Source of the DNA: Sphingomonas sp. AR_OL41
GTDB taxonomy: Bacteria; Pseudomonadota; Alphaproteobacteria; Sphingomonadales; Sphingomonadaceae
Reading direction: 5' to 3'
Length of the DNA stretch: 64,000 nt
Assembly: GCF_029911635.1 (NCBI RefSeq)
Contig: NZ_JARYTI010000003.1
Coordinates: forward strand, 62,001-126,000
This document shows, piece by piece, positions 51,440 through 60,411 of the stretch. A program made the translations under genes and the position numbers. The number at the start of each line of letters is the position of its first letter. Positions within the stretch are counted from its first letter, which is position 1. The notes under the pieces were generated by a model that did no database searches, was not told the origin of the DNA, and saw only the letters and a program-made list of their open reading frames with translations.

Positions 51440-52759
51440 ATGCCACATCCCATGCCGATTCCATCGATCCCGCCAAGTCTCGCCTTGCGCGCGCTGCTCG
51501 TGGCCATCGCCGTCGCGGCGATTGTTGTGCCGGCGCTCATCGTGCTGCGGGCGCCGCCGGTCGTGCCAACGCGGCATTTTCGCACGATACCCGCGCGTAT
51601 CGTGCCCAAGGCCGAACTGCCGCCGGTCGAGCCGGTTGCGTTCGAGGACATGTCGCTCGATGACGCGCGCGCATACAACGCGTCGATCCCGTTCGTCGGC
51701 GGCCCCAATCCGGCGGCGCGGCCGTTCAAGTTCGTCGGCAGCGACGAGCAGCGGGCTCGCGCGCGCGACTGCCTCGCGGTGGCGGTGCTTTACGAGGCGG
51801 GCGACGATGCGGTGGGGCAGCGCGCCGTTGCACAGGTAGTGATCAATCGCGCGCGCCATCCGGCCTTTCCCAAGACGATCTGCGGCGTGGTGTTCCAAGG
51901 GTCGGAGCGGAGCACGGGCTGCCAGTTCAGTTTCACCTGCGACAACGCAATGACCCGCCACCGCTTCGCCGACGCGGCCTGGGTCAGGGCACGGCAACTC
52001 GCCGACCTGGTGCTCAACGGCGCGGTCTTCCGCCCGGTCGGCTACGCGACGCACTATCATACCGACTGGGTGGTGCCCTATTGGCAGTCCAGCCTCGACA
52101 AGATCGTCGCGGTCCACACCCATCTCTTCTTCCGTTGGACCGGTTGGTGGGGCACGCCGCCCGCCTTCGCGCATGTCGTTTCCGCCGACGAACCGGTGAT
52201 ACCGGCACTGGCGCCGCTCTCCGACGCGCACAAGACGGGTGCTGCCTTGGTCGAGGCAGCGGTCGCGACCGCCGAGGGGACTGCCGTCACACCGTCAGTC
52301 TCGCCGCTGGCGGGCGGCGACAATAACAGCTTCCTCGTGGCGCTCGACCCGCACATGCTGCCCGAAGCCTATGCCGCGATCGCGACGCGGACCTGCGGCG
52401 AGCGCCCTTATTGCAAGGTGATGGGCTGGACCGATCGCAGCAAGGTGCCGACTGCCCTGCCGCTGCAACAGGCGCAGGTCGCCGCGATGTCGTTCAGCTA
52501 TCTGCGCGACAAGGCGCATGGCTTCGACAAGGCCTTGTGGAACTGCGCCGAGTTCCGCCGGGCCGACCTGACCCAGTGCATGAAGCTGCAGGTGCTGGTG
52601 CCCGTTACCCGCCAGCAGGCCGACGGGTTCAAGCTCGAGAACCTGCCCGGCGCGAAGCGTGTCGTGGCGCCGCCGGTTGTGCCGGCGGGGTCGGTGTCAG
52701 TGGTGAAACCCCGGGCCGAGGCGACACCGGTGGCGAAGGCTGCGCCCGAGGGGCGGTAG
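51440..52759 (+). CDS. SleB-family cell wall hydrolase
   Basis: This 439-aa protein has an N-terminal hydrophobic helix (ALLVAIAVAAIVVPALIVL) and a Hydrolase_2/SleB domain at about residues 100-220: CLAVAVLYEAGDDAVGQRAV, QVVINRARHPAFPKTICGVVF, GCQFSFTCD and GATHYHTDWVVPYW-like (YATHYHTDWVVPYW here). The glutamate in LYEAG is the expected catalytic acid. Peptidoglycan cleavage in the periplasm is expected. The C-terminal ~200 residues are not part of the core domain, and the last 50 are Pro/Val/Ala rich. Confidence 0.88.
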   Translation: MPHPMPIPSIPPSLALRALLVAIAVAAIVVPALIVLRAPPVVPTRHFRTIPARIVPKAELPPVEPVAFEDMSLDDARAYNASIPFVGGPNPAARPFKFVGSDEQRARARDCLAVAVLYEAGDDAVGQRAVAQVVINRARHPAFPKTICGVVFQGSERSTGCQFSFTCDNAMTRHRFADAAWVRARQLADLVLNGAVFRPVGYATHYHTDWVVPYWQSSLDKIVAVHTHLFFRWTGWWGTPPAFAHVVSADEPVIPALAPLSDAHKTGAALVEAAVATAEGTAVTPSVSPLAGGDNNSFLVALDPHMLPEAYAAIATRTCGERPYCKVMGWTDRSKVPTALPLQQAQVAAMSFSYLRDKAHGFDKALWNCAEFRRADLTQCMKLQVLVPVTRQQADGFKLENLPGAKRVVAPPVVPAGSVSVVKPRAEATPVAKAAPEGR

Positions 52760-52802
52760 CGCGTCGTGCGCGAAGACTGACCTGGCGCACTGCCTTTACT
52801 CA

Positions 52803-52904
52803 CTTCCCCGGCGAAGGCCGGGGCCCAGTCGGAAAGACCGATATGGCGAGCGGCAACGCCCGTCGCAACGTCCCCCGACTGGGCCCCGGCCTTCGCCGGG
52901 GAAG
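52803..52904. repeat. 102-bp dispersed inverted-repeat element, copy 2
   Basis: This has the same length and ends as the copy at 17815-17916: it begins CTTCCCCGGCGAAGGCCGGG and ends GGCCTTCGCCGGGGAAG. The middle keeps GCGAGCGGC-ACGCCCGTCGCAAC. It too lies between convergent genes (the hydrolase and the acyl-CoA dehydrogenase), so it may act as a bidirectional transcript end. Confidence 0.85.
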
Positions 52905-52959
52905 CCAGTAAGAGTAAGCCCGCGATCGGCAGCAGCACCGCCGTACCAGGGCGATCCCC

Positions 52960-54762
52960 TCAAGCCGCCGCGAACATCTCGGGCGGCAGCGCCATCAGTG
53001 CCTCGGCGCCGCCTTCGATCTTGCGACGCAGCGACCCCGCCTCGGGCATGATGCGCTCGGCGAAGTAGCGCGCGGTGACCAGCTTGGCGTCGAGGAACGC
53101 CACATCGCCCTCCCCAGCCGCTTTCAGCTTCGTCGCGGCGACCGCCATGCGCAGCCACATCAGGCCGACCGCGACGATGCCCATCAGGTGCATGTAGCTG
53201 TGCGCGCCGGCGCCGACATTGTCCGGGTTCTGCATGCCGTTCTGCATGAACCACATGGTCGCCGCCTGAAGCTCGCCATTGGCCTTTTCGAGCCGGCTTG
53301 CGAAATCGGCGGTCGCCGGATCGGCCTTGGCCGCCGCGACTTCCTCGGCGACGATGCGGAACATCGCCTGTACCGCGCGGCCGCCATTCTGCGCCAGCTT
53401 GCGGCCAACCAGATCCATCGCCTGCACGCCGTTGGTGCCTTCGTAGATCATGGCGATGCGCGCATCGCGGACATATTGCTCCATGCCCCATTCGGCGATG
53501 TAGCCATGGCCACCATAGACCTGCTGCGCGTTGGTCGCGATGTCATAGCCTTTGTCGGTGCCATAGCCCTTGATCACCGGGGTGAGCAGCCCGATCAGGT
53601 CGGCGGCGAGTTGGCGATCCTCCTCGCTTTGCGCGGCATGTTCGAGATCGACCTGGAGCGCGCCCCACAGGCACAAGGCGCGCAAGCCCTCGGTCAGCGC
53701 CTTGCCGTCCATCAGCATGCGGCGCACGTCGGGATGGACGAACAATGTATCGGCCTTTTCGTTGGGCTCCTTGGCGCCGGTCAGCGCGCGGCCCTGGCGG
53801 CGGTCATGCGCGTACTGCACGGCGTTCTGATAGGCGGTCTCGGCGACCGCGAGCCCCTGCAGGCCGACGCCGAGCCGCGCCGCGTTCATCATGATGAACA
53901 TCGCGGCGAGGCCCTTCATTTCCTCGCCGACCAGCCAGCCGGTAGCGCCGTCATAGTTCATCACGCAGGTCGAATTGGCGTGGATGCCCATCTTGTGCTC
54001 GATCGAGCCGCACGACACCGCGTTGCGCGCGCCGAGCGAGCCGTCGTCACCCACCATGAACTTGGGCACGACGAACAGCGAGATGCCCTTCGAGCTCTCC
54101 GGCGCGCCCGGCGTCTTGGCCAGGACGAGATGGATGATGTTCTCGGTCAGGTCATGCTCCCCCGACGAGATGAAGATCTTGGTGCCGGTAATGGCATAGC
54201 TGCCATCGGCCTGCGGCTCGGCGCGGGTGCGGATCAGCCCGAGATCGGTGCCGCATTGCGGCTCGGTCAAGTTCATCGTGCCGCCCCATTTGCCCGACAC
54301 CATGTTGGGGACGTACTTCGCCTGCTGCTCGGGGCTGCCCTTGACCAGCAAAGCGGCGATCGCGCCGTGCGTCAGGCCGGGATACATGGCGAAGGCCATG
54401 TTCGACGAGATCATGAATTCCTGAAAGGCGGTCGACACGACGTGCGGCATGGCCTGCCCGCCAAATTCCTCGGGTGCCGAGAGCGTGCCCCAGCCCGATT
54501 CGACGAAACGTGCATAGGCTTCCTTGAAACCGGCCGGCGTCGTTACCGAACCGTCCTCGTGGCGCGTGCAGCCTTCCTGGTCACCGCTATGGTTGAGCGG
54601 GAACAGCACCTCGGCCACGAACTTGCCGCCCTCATCGAGGATCGCGTCGACCGTGTCGGGCGTCGCATTCTGGAAGCCCGGCAGATTGGCATAGGCGCCC
54701 AGACCGACGACATGATCGAGGACGAAGCGCACGTCGCGCACGGGCGGGGTATATTGGGGCAT
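52960..54762 (-). CDS. Acyl-CoA dehydrogenase, long form (DmdC-like)
   Basis: This FAD-dependent acyl-CoA dehydrogenase has 600 aa, the long form with an extra C-terminal domain found in the DmdC/3-methylmercaptopropionyl-CoA dehydrogenase group. Visible blocks are MNLTEPQCGTDLGLIRTRA, ITGTKIFISSGEHDL, NAARLGVGLQGLAVAETAYQ and YGGHGYIAEWGMEQYVRDAR, with the active-site glutamate region IYEGTNGVQAMDLVGRKL. The true substrate may be another short-chain acyl-CoA. The ATG at 54762 begins MPQYTPPVRDVRFVLDH. The MerR regulator gene lies eleven bases upstream on the same strand. Confidence 0.9.
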   Translation of the reverse strand: MPQYTPPVRDVRFVLDHVVGLGAYANLPGFQNATPDTVDAILDEGGKFVAEVLFPLNHSGDQEGCTRHEDGSVTTPAGFKEAYARFVESGWGTLSAPEEFGGQAMPHVVSTAFQEFMISSNMAFAMYPGLTHGAIAALLVKGSPEQQAKYVPNMVSGKWGGTMNLTEPQCGTDLGLIRTRAEPQADGSYAITGTKIFISSGEHDLTENIIHLVLAKTPGAPESSKGISLFVVPKFMVGDDGSLGARNAVSCGSIEHKMGIHANSTCVMNYDGATGWLVGEEMKGLAAMFIMMNAARLGVGLQGLAVAETAYQNAVQYAHDRRQGRALTGAKEPNEKADTLFVHPDVRRMLMDGKALTEGLRALCLWGALQVDLEHAAQSEEDRQLAADLIGLLTPVIKGYGTDKGYDIATNAQQVYGGHGYIAEWGMEQYVRDARIAMIYEGTNGVQAMDLVGRKLAQNGGRAVQAMFRIVAEEVAAAKADPATADFASRLEKANGELQAATMWFMQNGMQNPDNVGAGAHSYMHLMGIVAVGLMWLRMAVAATKLKAAGEGDVAFLDAKLVTARYFAERIMPEAGSLRRKIEGGAEALMALPPEMFAAA

Positions 54763-54772
54763 GTGACTTCCT

Positions 54773-55180
54773 TCAGCCTTGCTGTTCGAGCAGCGCAACG
54801 AATGTGTCGAGTTCGCCGATTGCGGCGTCGATGTCGTGTTTCTGGGTTTCGAGCAGCGCGATGCGGTGGCGGCAGCGCTCGATCGTCACGGCGCGCTGGC
54901 TCTTGCGCCCGTCGCCGAGATCGTAAAGGTCGATCATCTCACGGATTTCGCCCAGGCTGAACCCGACGCGCTTGCCGCGCAGGATCCAGGCGAGTCGCGC
55001 GCGATCGCGGTGCGAATAGATCCGTGCCGTACCGCGCCGCTCCGGCGCGATCAGCCCCTCATCCTCGTAGAAGCGCAGCGCGCGCGCCGTCACGCCGAAT
55101 TCGGCCGACAGGTCGGAAATCGAGAAATGGTCGCGATCGGGGTGACGCTCGATCGCGGCATAGGCGGCAACGCTCGACAT
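54773..55180 (-). CDS. MerR-family regulator of fatty/amino acid catabolism type
   Basis: This 135-aa regulator has an N-terminal MerR DNA-binding domain (FSISDLSAEFGVTARALRFY, EDEGLIAPERRGTARIYSHR) and an antiparallel coiled coil toward the C-terminus (IERCRHRIALLETQKHDIDA). It has no Cys pair of the metal sensors. The sequence style and the neighbouring acyl-CoA dehydrogenase match the LiuR-like group that controls branched-chain or fatty acid degradation. The two genes are almost certainly one transcript. Confidence 0.88.
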   Translation of the reverse strand: MSSVAAYAAIERHPDRDHFSISDLSAEFGVTARALRFYEDEGLIAPERRGTARIYSHRDRARLAWILRGKRVGFSLGEIREMIDLYDLGDGRKSQRAVTIERCRHRIALLETQKHDIDAAIGELDTFVALLEQQG

Positions 55181-55218
55181 GATCGCTCGCCTACCTTCCC
55201 TTTACGTGAACGTCAAGC

Positions 55219-55731
55219 TCACCCGCCGCTCGCGCACAGCAGCCGGCCACGGCCATCGCGCAGCGTCGAGGCTTCCGAAACTGATTCGCTCAGCCGGTCG
55301 ACATCGAGCGCGGCCAGCGAGGCGCGGCGCGAACAAACCTTCTGACAGGCATCGGGCACGCGGCCGGGAAAGACGAGGCGATCGCCCTCGAAGCGCGCGT
55401 CGAAGCTGCACCCTTCGACGGCGTCCATCTGGACATGGACGGTGTCGCGGACGCGCGTAGCGATGCCCGAGCCGCCGCAATTCTGCTGCTCGTCATAATC
55501 GACATAGACGCCGATGCGGTACGCCGTCGCGCCCGGCACGATGCACACCCGGTCGGTGTCGCGGGCATAGAGGCCGGTAATGTCGGTATCGGCGGGATCG
55601 GGAATCACCCCGGCCTGGATCGCCGCCGCCTCGAGGCCGGTCGCCGGCGTGGCGGTCCGCTTCTCGCTCGGCGGGGCGCCGCGCGAACAGGCCGCCAGCA
55701 CAATCAGCATGGCGAGACCGACGCGCCTCAC
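55219..55731 (-). CDS. Putative lipoprotein of unknown function
   Basis: The 170 residues start with a lipoprotein signal: [14 protein letters not shown], lipobox LAAC near residue 15. The mature part contains [20 protein letters not shown], a [16 protein letters not shown] turn and a C-terminal pair of cysteines (ACQKVCSRR and RLLCASGG), giving five or six mature cysteines in all. The family was not recognised. The GTG at 55731 overlaps the hisI stop (GTGA), so it is translationally coupled to hisI. Confidence 0.72.
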   Translation of the reverse strand: MRRVGLAMLIVLAACSRGAPPSEKRTATPATGLEAAAIQAGVIPDPADTDITGLYARDTDRVCIVPGATAYRIGVYVDYDEQQNCGGSGIATRVRDTVHVQMDAVEGCSFDARFEGDRLVFPGRVPDACQKVCSRRASLAALDVDRLSESVSEASTLRDGRGRLLCASGG

Positions 55732-56090
55732 GCGACCGCCACCAGCCCGTCGCCGTCGATCCGGCGATAGAAGCAGCTGCGCTCGCCGGTGTGGCAAGCC
55801 GGCCCCTGCGCATCGACGATCAGCCAAAGCGCGTCCTGGTCGCAATCGATTCGCATCTCGACGACGTGCAGCACGTGCCCCGAGGTTTCCCCCTTCTTCC
55901 ACAAACGGCCGCGGCTGCGTGACCAGAAATGCGCCTCGCCCGTCGCGATGGTCGCGGCGAGCGCCTCGGCATTCATATGGGCGAGCATCAGCAGCTCGCC
56001 GCTGATGCGATCAGTGGCGACGGCGGTGATCAGCCCGCTCGCATCATATTTCGGATCGAGCGCAAGGCCGGTTTCGCGGGGGTCGGGCAT
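55728..56090 (-). CDS. hisI: Phosphoribosyl-AMP cyclohydrolase
   Basis: This 120-aa zinc enzyme opens the purine ring of phosphoribosyl-AMP, the third step of histidine synthesis. The metal and substrate residues are visible: [17 protein letters not shown], then [12 protein letters not shown] with the first Cys, and the Cys/His of [14 protein letters not shown]. It is the monofunctional form without the HisE part. The ATG at 56090 starts [19 protein letters not shown]. It is divergent from purF. Confidence 0.95.
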   Translation of the reverse strand: MPDPRETGLALDPKYDASGLITAVATDRISGELLMLAHMNAEALAATIATGEAHFWSRSRGRLWKKGETSGHVLHVVEMRIDCDQDALWLIVDAQGPACHTGERSCFYRRIDGDGLVAVA

Positions 56091-56182
56091 GTTTTGCCGT
56101 GTAGCGCGCCCGCCCCGACCCGTCACCTGACAAGGTAAATGGGCGGAACGCGACGAATGACCGGCGCAATGATGACAAACAG

Positions 56183-56211
56183 GCGACAAACCCGAAGCGC
56201 CGCTCTATAGG
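56183..56211 (+). promoter_or_regulatory. Candidate sigma-70-type promoter of purF
   Basis: GCGACA (56183-56188), 17 bases, TATAGG (56206-56211), ending 32 bases before the purF ATG. The -10 is the same as the one proposed for pdhA. Confidence 0.5.
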
Positions 56212-56243
56212 CCTCTCGCGACGCTACCCCCCTGAAGGGCGCC

Positions 56244-57701
56244 ATGTTTACAACAAACCCATTCGATGACGATCACCTGCACGAGGAGTGCGGGATTTTC
56301 GGCGTATCCGGCAACGCCAGCGCCGCCGCGCTCGTTGCGCTGGGCCTCCACGCCCTGCAGCATCGCGGGCAGGAGGCGGCGGGCATCACCAGCTTCGACG
56401 GCACCGAATTCCACACCTATCGCGCCATGGGCCATGTCGCGGGCAATTTCGACCGCGACGAAATCATCCAGGCGCTGCGCGGCACGGTGGCATGCGGCCA
56501 TGTGCGCTATTCGACGACCGGCGAAACGGCGCTGCGCAACGTCCAGCCGCTCTATGCCGATCTCGCCTCGGGCGGCTTCGCTATCTCGCATAACGGTAAT
56601 ATTTCCAACGCGATGCGGCTGCGCCGCGACCTCGTCCGGCGCGGCTCGATCTTCCAGTCGACCTCCGACACCGAGACGATCATCCACCTCGTTGCGACCT
56701 CCAACTACCGCACCGTGGTCGACAAGTTCATCGATGCGCTGAAGCAGGTCGAGGGCGCCTATTCGCTGATCGTGATGACGCCCGAGGGCATGATCGCGTG
56801 CCGCGACCCGCTCGGCATCCGCCCGCTCGTGATGGGCAAGCTCGACGATGCGATCATCTTCGCTTCGGAAACCGTCGCGCTCGACGTGGTCGGCGCGACC
56901 TTCGTGCGATCGATCGAGCCGGGCGAACTGGTGATGGTCAAGGGCACCGAGATCAGCTCGCACCGCCCGTTCGCTGCGGTCAATCCGCGGCCGTGCATCT
57001 TCGAATATGTCTATTTCTCGCGCCCCGACTCGATCTCGGAAGACCGCAGCGTCTACACCGTGCGCAAGGCGATCGGCGCGCAGCTGGCGATCGAGAGCCC
57101 GGTCGACGCCGACCTGATCATCCCGGTGCCCGATTCGGGCACGCCGGCGGCGATCGGCTATGCCCAGCAGTCGGGCATTCCGTTCGAGCTCGGCATCATC
57201 CGCTCGCATTATGTCGGGCGGACCTTCATCCAGCCGGGCGACAAGGTCCGCCACCTCGGCGTCAAGCTCAAGCACAATGCCAATCGCGCGCTGATCAAGG
57301 GCCAGCGCGTCGTGTTGATCGACGATTCGATCGTGCGCGGCACGACCAGCCTGAAGATCGTGCAGATGATGCGCGAGGCCGGCGCGGCCGAGGTACATAT
57401 GCGCATCGCCTCGCCACCGACCCGGCACAGCTGCTTCTACGGCGTCGACACCCCCGAGCGCGCCAAGCTGCTCGCCGCGACCAAGAATGTCGAGGAGATG
57501 AACGCCTTCATCCAGGCCGACAGCCTTGCTTTCGTGTCGATCGACGGGCTGTACAAGGCGCTGGGCGAACCCAAGCGCGCCGATATCCGTCCGAGCCACT
57601 GCGATGCGTGCTTCACCGGCGACTATCCAACGACGCTGACCGACCAGGACGATGTTGCCTCGGTCGACCAGTTCGCGCTGTTGGCCGAGCGAGTCCGCTA
57701 A
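56244..57701 (+). CDS. purF: Amidophosphoribosyltransferase
   Basis: The enzyme commits PRPP to purine synthesis using glutamine ammonia. The 485 residues start with a 15-residue propeptide; Cys16 in HEECGIFGVSGNA is the glutaminase nucleophile exposed after cleavage. HALQHRGQEAAGI and RYSTTGETALRNVQP follow. The PRPP-binding loop is VVLIDDSIVRGTT. Cysteines consistent with the Fe-S-containing type are present (e.g. PRPCIFEYVYF and SHCDACFTGDYP). An SDR gene follows 43 bases later. Confidence 0.96.
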   Translation: MFTTNPFDDDHLHEECGIFGVSGNASAAALVALGLHALQHRGQEAAGITSFDGTEFHTYRAMGHVAGNFDRDEIIQALRGTVACGHVRYSTTGETALRNVQPLYADLASGGFAISHNGNISNAMRLRRDLVRRGSIFQSTSDTETIIHLVATSNYRTVVDKFIDALKQVEGAYSLIVMTPEGMIACRDPLGIRPLVMGKLDDAIIFASETVALDVVGATFVRSIEPGELVMVKGTEISSHRPFAAVNPRPCIFEYVYFSRPDSISEDRSVYTVRKAIGAQLAIESPVDADLIIPVPDSGTPAAIGYAQQSGIPFELGIIRSHYVGRTFIQPGDKVRHLGVKLKHNANRALIKGQRVVLIDDSIVRGTTSLKIVQMMREAGAAEVHMRIASPPTRHSCFYGVDTPERAKLLAATKNVEEMNAFIQADSLAFVSIDGLYKALGEPKRADIRPSHCDACFTGDYPTTLTDQDDVASVDQFALLAERVR

Positions 57702-57744
57702 GACGGGCTTGTCCCGGCCGGCTGGCTGGGGCAAGCGCGCGTCC

Positions 57745-58458
57745 ATGACGGACAAGCCTCTTTCAAACCAGACCGCCCTCGTCACCGGTGCCAGCCGCGG
57801 CATCGGCGCCGCCACCGCGCTCGCGCTCGCTGCGCACGGCGCGCATGTCGTGCTCACCGCGCGCACCGCGGCGGGGCTCGAAGAAGTCGAGGAGGCGATC
57901 TTCGCCGCCGGCGGCTCGGCGACGATCGCCCCGCTCGACCTGACGCAGACCGACGCCATCGCGCGACTCGCCACCGCGGTCGGCGAGCGCTGGCAGGCGC
58001 TCGACATCATGGTGCTCAACGCGGCGACGCTCGGCAGCCTCGGTGCGGTGCCGGCGATCGAGCCCAAGGAACTGGCGACGATCATGACGCTCAACGTCAG
58101 CGCCCAGGCCGCGCTGATCACCGCGTTCGACCCGATGCTGCGCAAATCGGCCGGCGCGCGCGTGATCGGCCTGACCTCGAGCGTCGCGCGCCATCCGCGT
58201 GCCTATTGGGGGCTGTACGGCGCGTCCAAGGCGGCGTTCGAGACGCTGCTCGCCGCCTATGGCGCGGAGATGGCGCAGGTCAGCAAGGTCCGCACCGCGC
58301 TCATCGACCCCGGCGCGACGCGCACCGTGATGCGCGCGCGTGCCTATCCCGGGGAGGACCCCGCCTCGGTCAAGGAGCCGGCGGTCGTCGCGGCGCGCAT
58401 CGCTGCGCTGGCCGTGTCGGGCTTCGAGACCGGGCATTTCGAGCGGGTCGAGCAATAA
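57745..58458 (+). CDS. Short-chain dehydrogenase/reductase
   Basis: This 237-aa classical SDR has a Rossmann motif TGASRGIGAATALALAAHG, the NAA-type loop VLNAATLGS, a Ser in GLTSSVARHP and the catalytic YGASK (Tyr-x3-Lys). The substrate is unknown. The ATG at 57745 gives the expected N-terminus; the open frame upstream overlaps purF and is not coding. Its neighbour purF suggests only co-transcription, not shared function. Confidence 0.9.
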   Translation: MTDKPLSNQTALVTGASRGIGAATALALAAHGAHVVLTARTAAGLEEVEEAIFAAGGSATIAPLDLTQTDAIARLATAVGERWQALDIMVLNAATLGSLGAVPAIEPKELATIMTLNVSAQAALITAFDPMLRKSAGARVIGLTSSVARHPRAYWGLYGASKAAFETLLAAYGAEMAQVSKVRTALIDPGATRTVMRARAYPGEDPASVKEPAVVAARIAALAVSGFETGHFERVEQ

Positions 58459-58556
58459 AGCTTCGGCGTGCTCGACGCTGATAAGCAGCGCCTTTCCATG
58501 TGTATTGCTCGAATAATACGGCTGTGATACTCCAAGCGCGATGATGCTCGGGGGAC

Positions 58557-60395
58557 ATGGCAATGATGGCGCGTAAACTCTTGCTCTTGCTGGCGGCGGT
58601 CTCGGCCGGCGCGATGGCGCAAAGCCAGGCGCCCGCGCCGTCGGCGACGCTGATCCGCAACGTCGCGGTGTTCGACGGCATCCGCAGCCTCGGCCGCCAC
58701 GGCGTACTGATCCGCGCCGGCAAGATTGCCGATATCGATTATCGCAGCGCGCCGACCGCCGACATGAAGGTCGTCGACGGCACCGGCAAGACACTGCTCC
58801 CCGGGCTGATCGACAGTCATGTCCACGCCTTTCAGGGCCAGGATGATGCGCTGCTGTTCGGCGTCACCACGCAGCTCGACATGTTCAGCGCACCGGTTTC
58901 GACACGGGCAGTCCGCGCGCGGATGGCGAGCGGCACCAACAGCAAGGCCGCCGACATCTTCACCTCCGGCATTCTGGCGACGGTGCCCAAGGGCCATGGC
59001 ACCGAATATGGCTTCCCGATCCCGACCCTGACCACGCCGGCCGAAGCCGATGCCTGGGTCGACGCGCGGATCGCCGAGGGATCGGACTATATCAAGATCA
59101 TCGACGAGCCCGGCACGACCGTCGGCCGGCCCTTCCCGACGCTCGATCGCGCGACGATCCATGCGTTGGTGGTCGCGGCGCACAAACGCGGCAAGCTAGC
59201 GGTGGTCCATGCCCAGAGCCTGGCGACGGCAACCGAATCGATCGAGGAAGGCGCCGATGGCCTCGCCCATCTGTTCATCGATCTGGACGGCGGCAGCGCC
59301 TTTGCCCAGCTCGCCAGGGCGCATCATGTCTTTGTCGTGCCGACCTATAGCGTGTTCGAGGTGTTCAGTGGCCGCTCCGGCGGCGCGGCGCTGCTCGATC
59401 GGCCGGCGCTGAACGGCCTGCTGCCCAAAACGGCCGTGTCGACGCTACATCAGTCCTTCGGTTCCGATCGCAGCGGCAAGCTCGATGCGCTGGAAGCGGC
59501 GAACATCACGGCGCTGGCAAAGGCCGGCGTCCCGATCCTCGCGGGTACCGATGCCGGCAACCCGGGCACCTGGTACGGCCTGAGCGTCCACCGCGAACTC
59601 GACCTGCTCGTCAAGGCCGGCCTGAGCCCGGTCCAGGCGCTGACCGCGGCGACCGCGGCACCGGCGAGCGCCTTCCACCTAGCCGATCGCGGGCGCATCG
59701 CGCCGGGGCTCAAGGCCGATCTGCTGCTGGTCGATGGCGACCCGACGAACGACATCGGCGCGGTTCATGACATCGTCGAAATCTGGAAGGACGGCGTGGC
59801 CGCCAGTCCATTGCGCGCCGCGCGCCGTAGCGAACTGGCCAATGCAGCGCCCGAAGCGACCGCGCCGCCCATCGCACTGCCGGCAGGCGGCCGGATCGAG
59901 GCCTTCGCCAATGTCGATGGCAAACCGGTGCTCAAGGCGCAGTTCGGTGCGGGCTGGCAGGTCTCGACCGATTCGATCGCCGGCGGCACCTCGCGCGTCT
60001 CGCTGTCGGTCGCCGGCGCCGCGCCCGATGGTAATGCGGCATTGGTCATGAGCGGCGAGGTCACCGCCGATTTCATTGCGCCCTGGGCCGGGGTCGGTTT
60101 CAGTCCCGGCGCGCAGCCCTTCGCCCCCGCCGACATCAGCGCGGCGAACGCGCTGCGCTTCTGGGTGCGCGGCGAGGGCAAGAGCTTCGGCCTTATGGGC
60201 TTCTCGCCCGCCGGCGGCCAGCGCCCCGCCGTCGCGCCGATCGCCGTGACGAGCGACTGGAAAGAGGTCACGATCCCCTTTGCCAGCCTGCGCAATTTCG
60301 ATTCCCACAACGCCATGCTGCTACTCGTCGCGGCGGACCGGCCGGGCGTCTACAAGCTCGAAATCGCCAATATCCGGCTGATCCACACCGAATGA
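58557..60395 (+). CDS. Exported amidohydrolase fused to a CIA30-like domain
   Basis: This 612-aa protein has a signal peptide (KLLLLLAAVSAGAMA, cleavage near residue 21). An amidohydrolase barrel follows with PGLIDSHVHAFQG (metal His pair), YIKIIDEPG (lysine bridging region), HAQSLATATESIEEG and the aspartate in ILAGTDAGNPG, closing with APGLKADLLLVDGDP near residue 400. A further ~150 residues then form a beta-rich domain (NALRFWVRGEGKSFGLMGFS, SDWKEVTIPFASLRNFD) resembling CIA30/CBM11-type jelly rolls. A peptide, lactam or cyclic substrate outside the cytoplasm is likely. GGGGA precedes the ATG. Confidence 0.87.
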   Translation: MAMMARKLLLLLAAVSAGAMAQSQAPAPSATLIRNVAVFDGIRSLGRHGVLIRAGKIADIDYRSAPTADMKVVDGTGKTLLPGLIDSHVHAFQGQDDALLFGVTTQLDMFSAPVSTRAVRARMASGTNSKAADIFTSGILATVPKGHGTEYGFPIPTLTTPAEADAWVDARIAEGSDYIKIIDEPGTTVGRPFPTLDRATIHALVVAAHKRGKLAVVHAQSLATATESIEEGADGLAHLFIDLDGGSAFAQLARAHHVFVVPTYSVFEVFSGRSGGAALLDRPALNGLLPKTAVSTLHQSFGSDRSGKLDALEAANITALAKAGVPILAGTDAGNPGTWYGLSVHRELDLLVKAGLSPVQALTAATAAPASAFHLADRGRIAPGLKADLLLVDGDPTNDIGAVHDIVEIWKDGVAASPLRAARRSELANAAPEATAPPIALPAGGRIEAFANVDGKPVLKAQFGAGWQVSTDSIAGGTSRVSLSVAGAAPDGNAALVMSGEVTADFIAPWAGVGFSPGAQPFAPADISAANALRFWVRGEGKSFGLMGFSPAGGQRPAVAPIAVTSDWKEVTIPFASLRNFDSHNAMLLLVAADRPGVYKLEIANIRLIHTE

Positions 60396-60411
60396 GCAGA
60401 ACGGCCGGACG

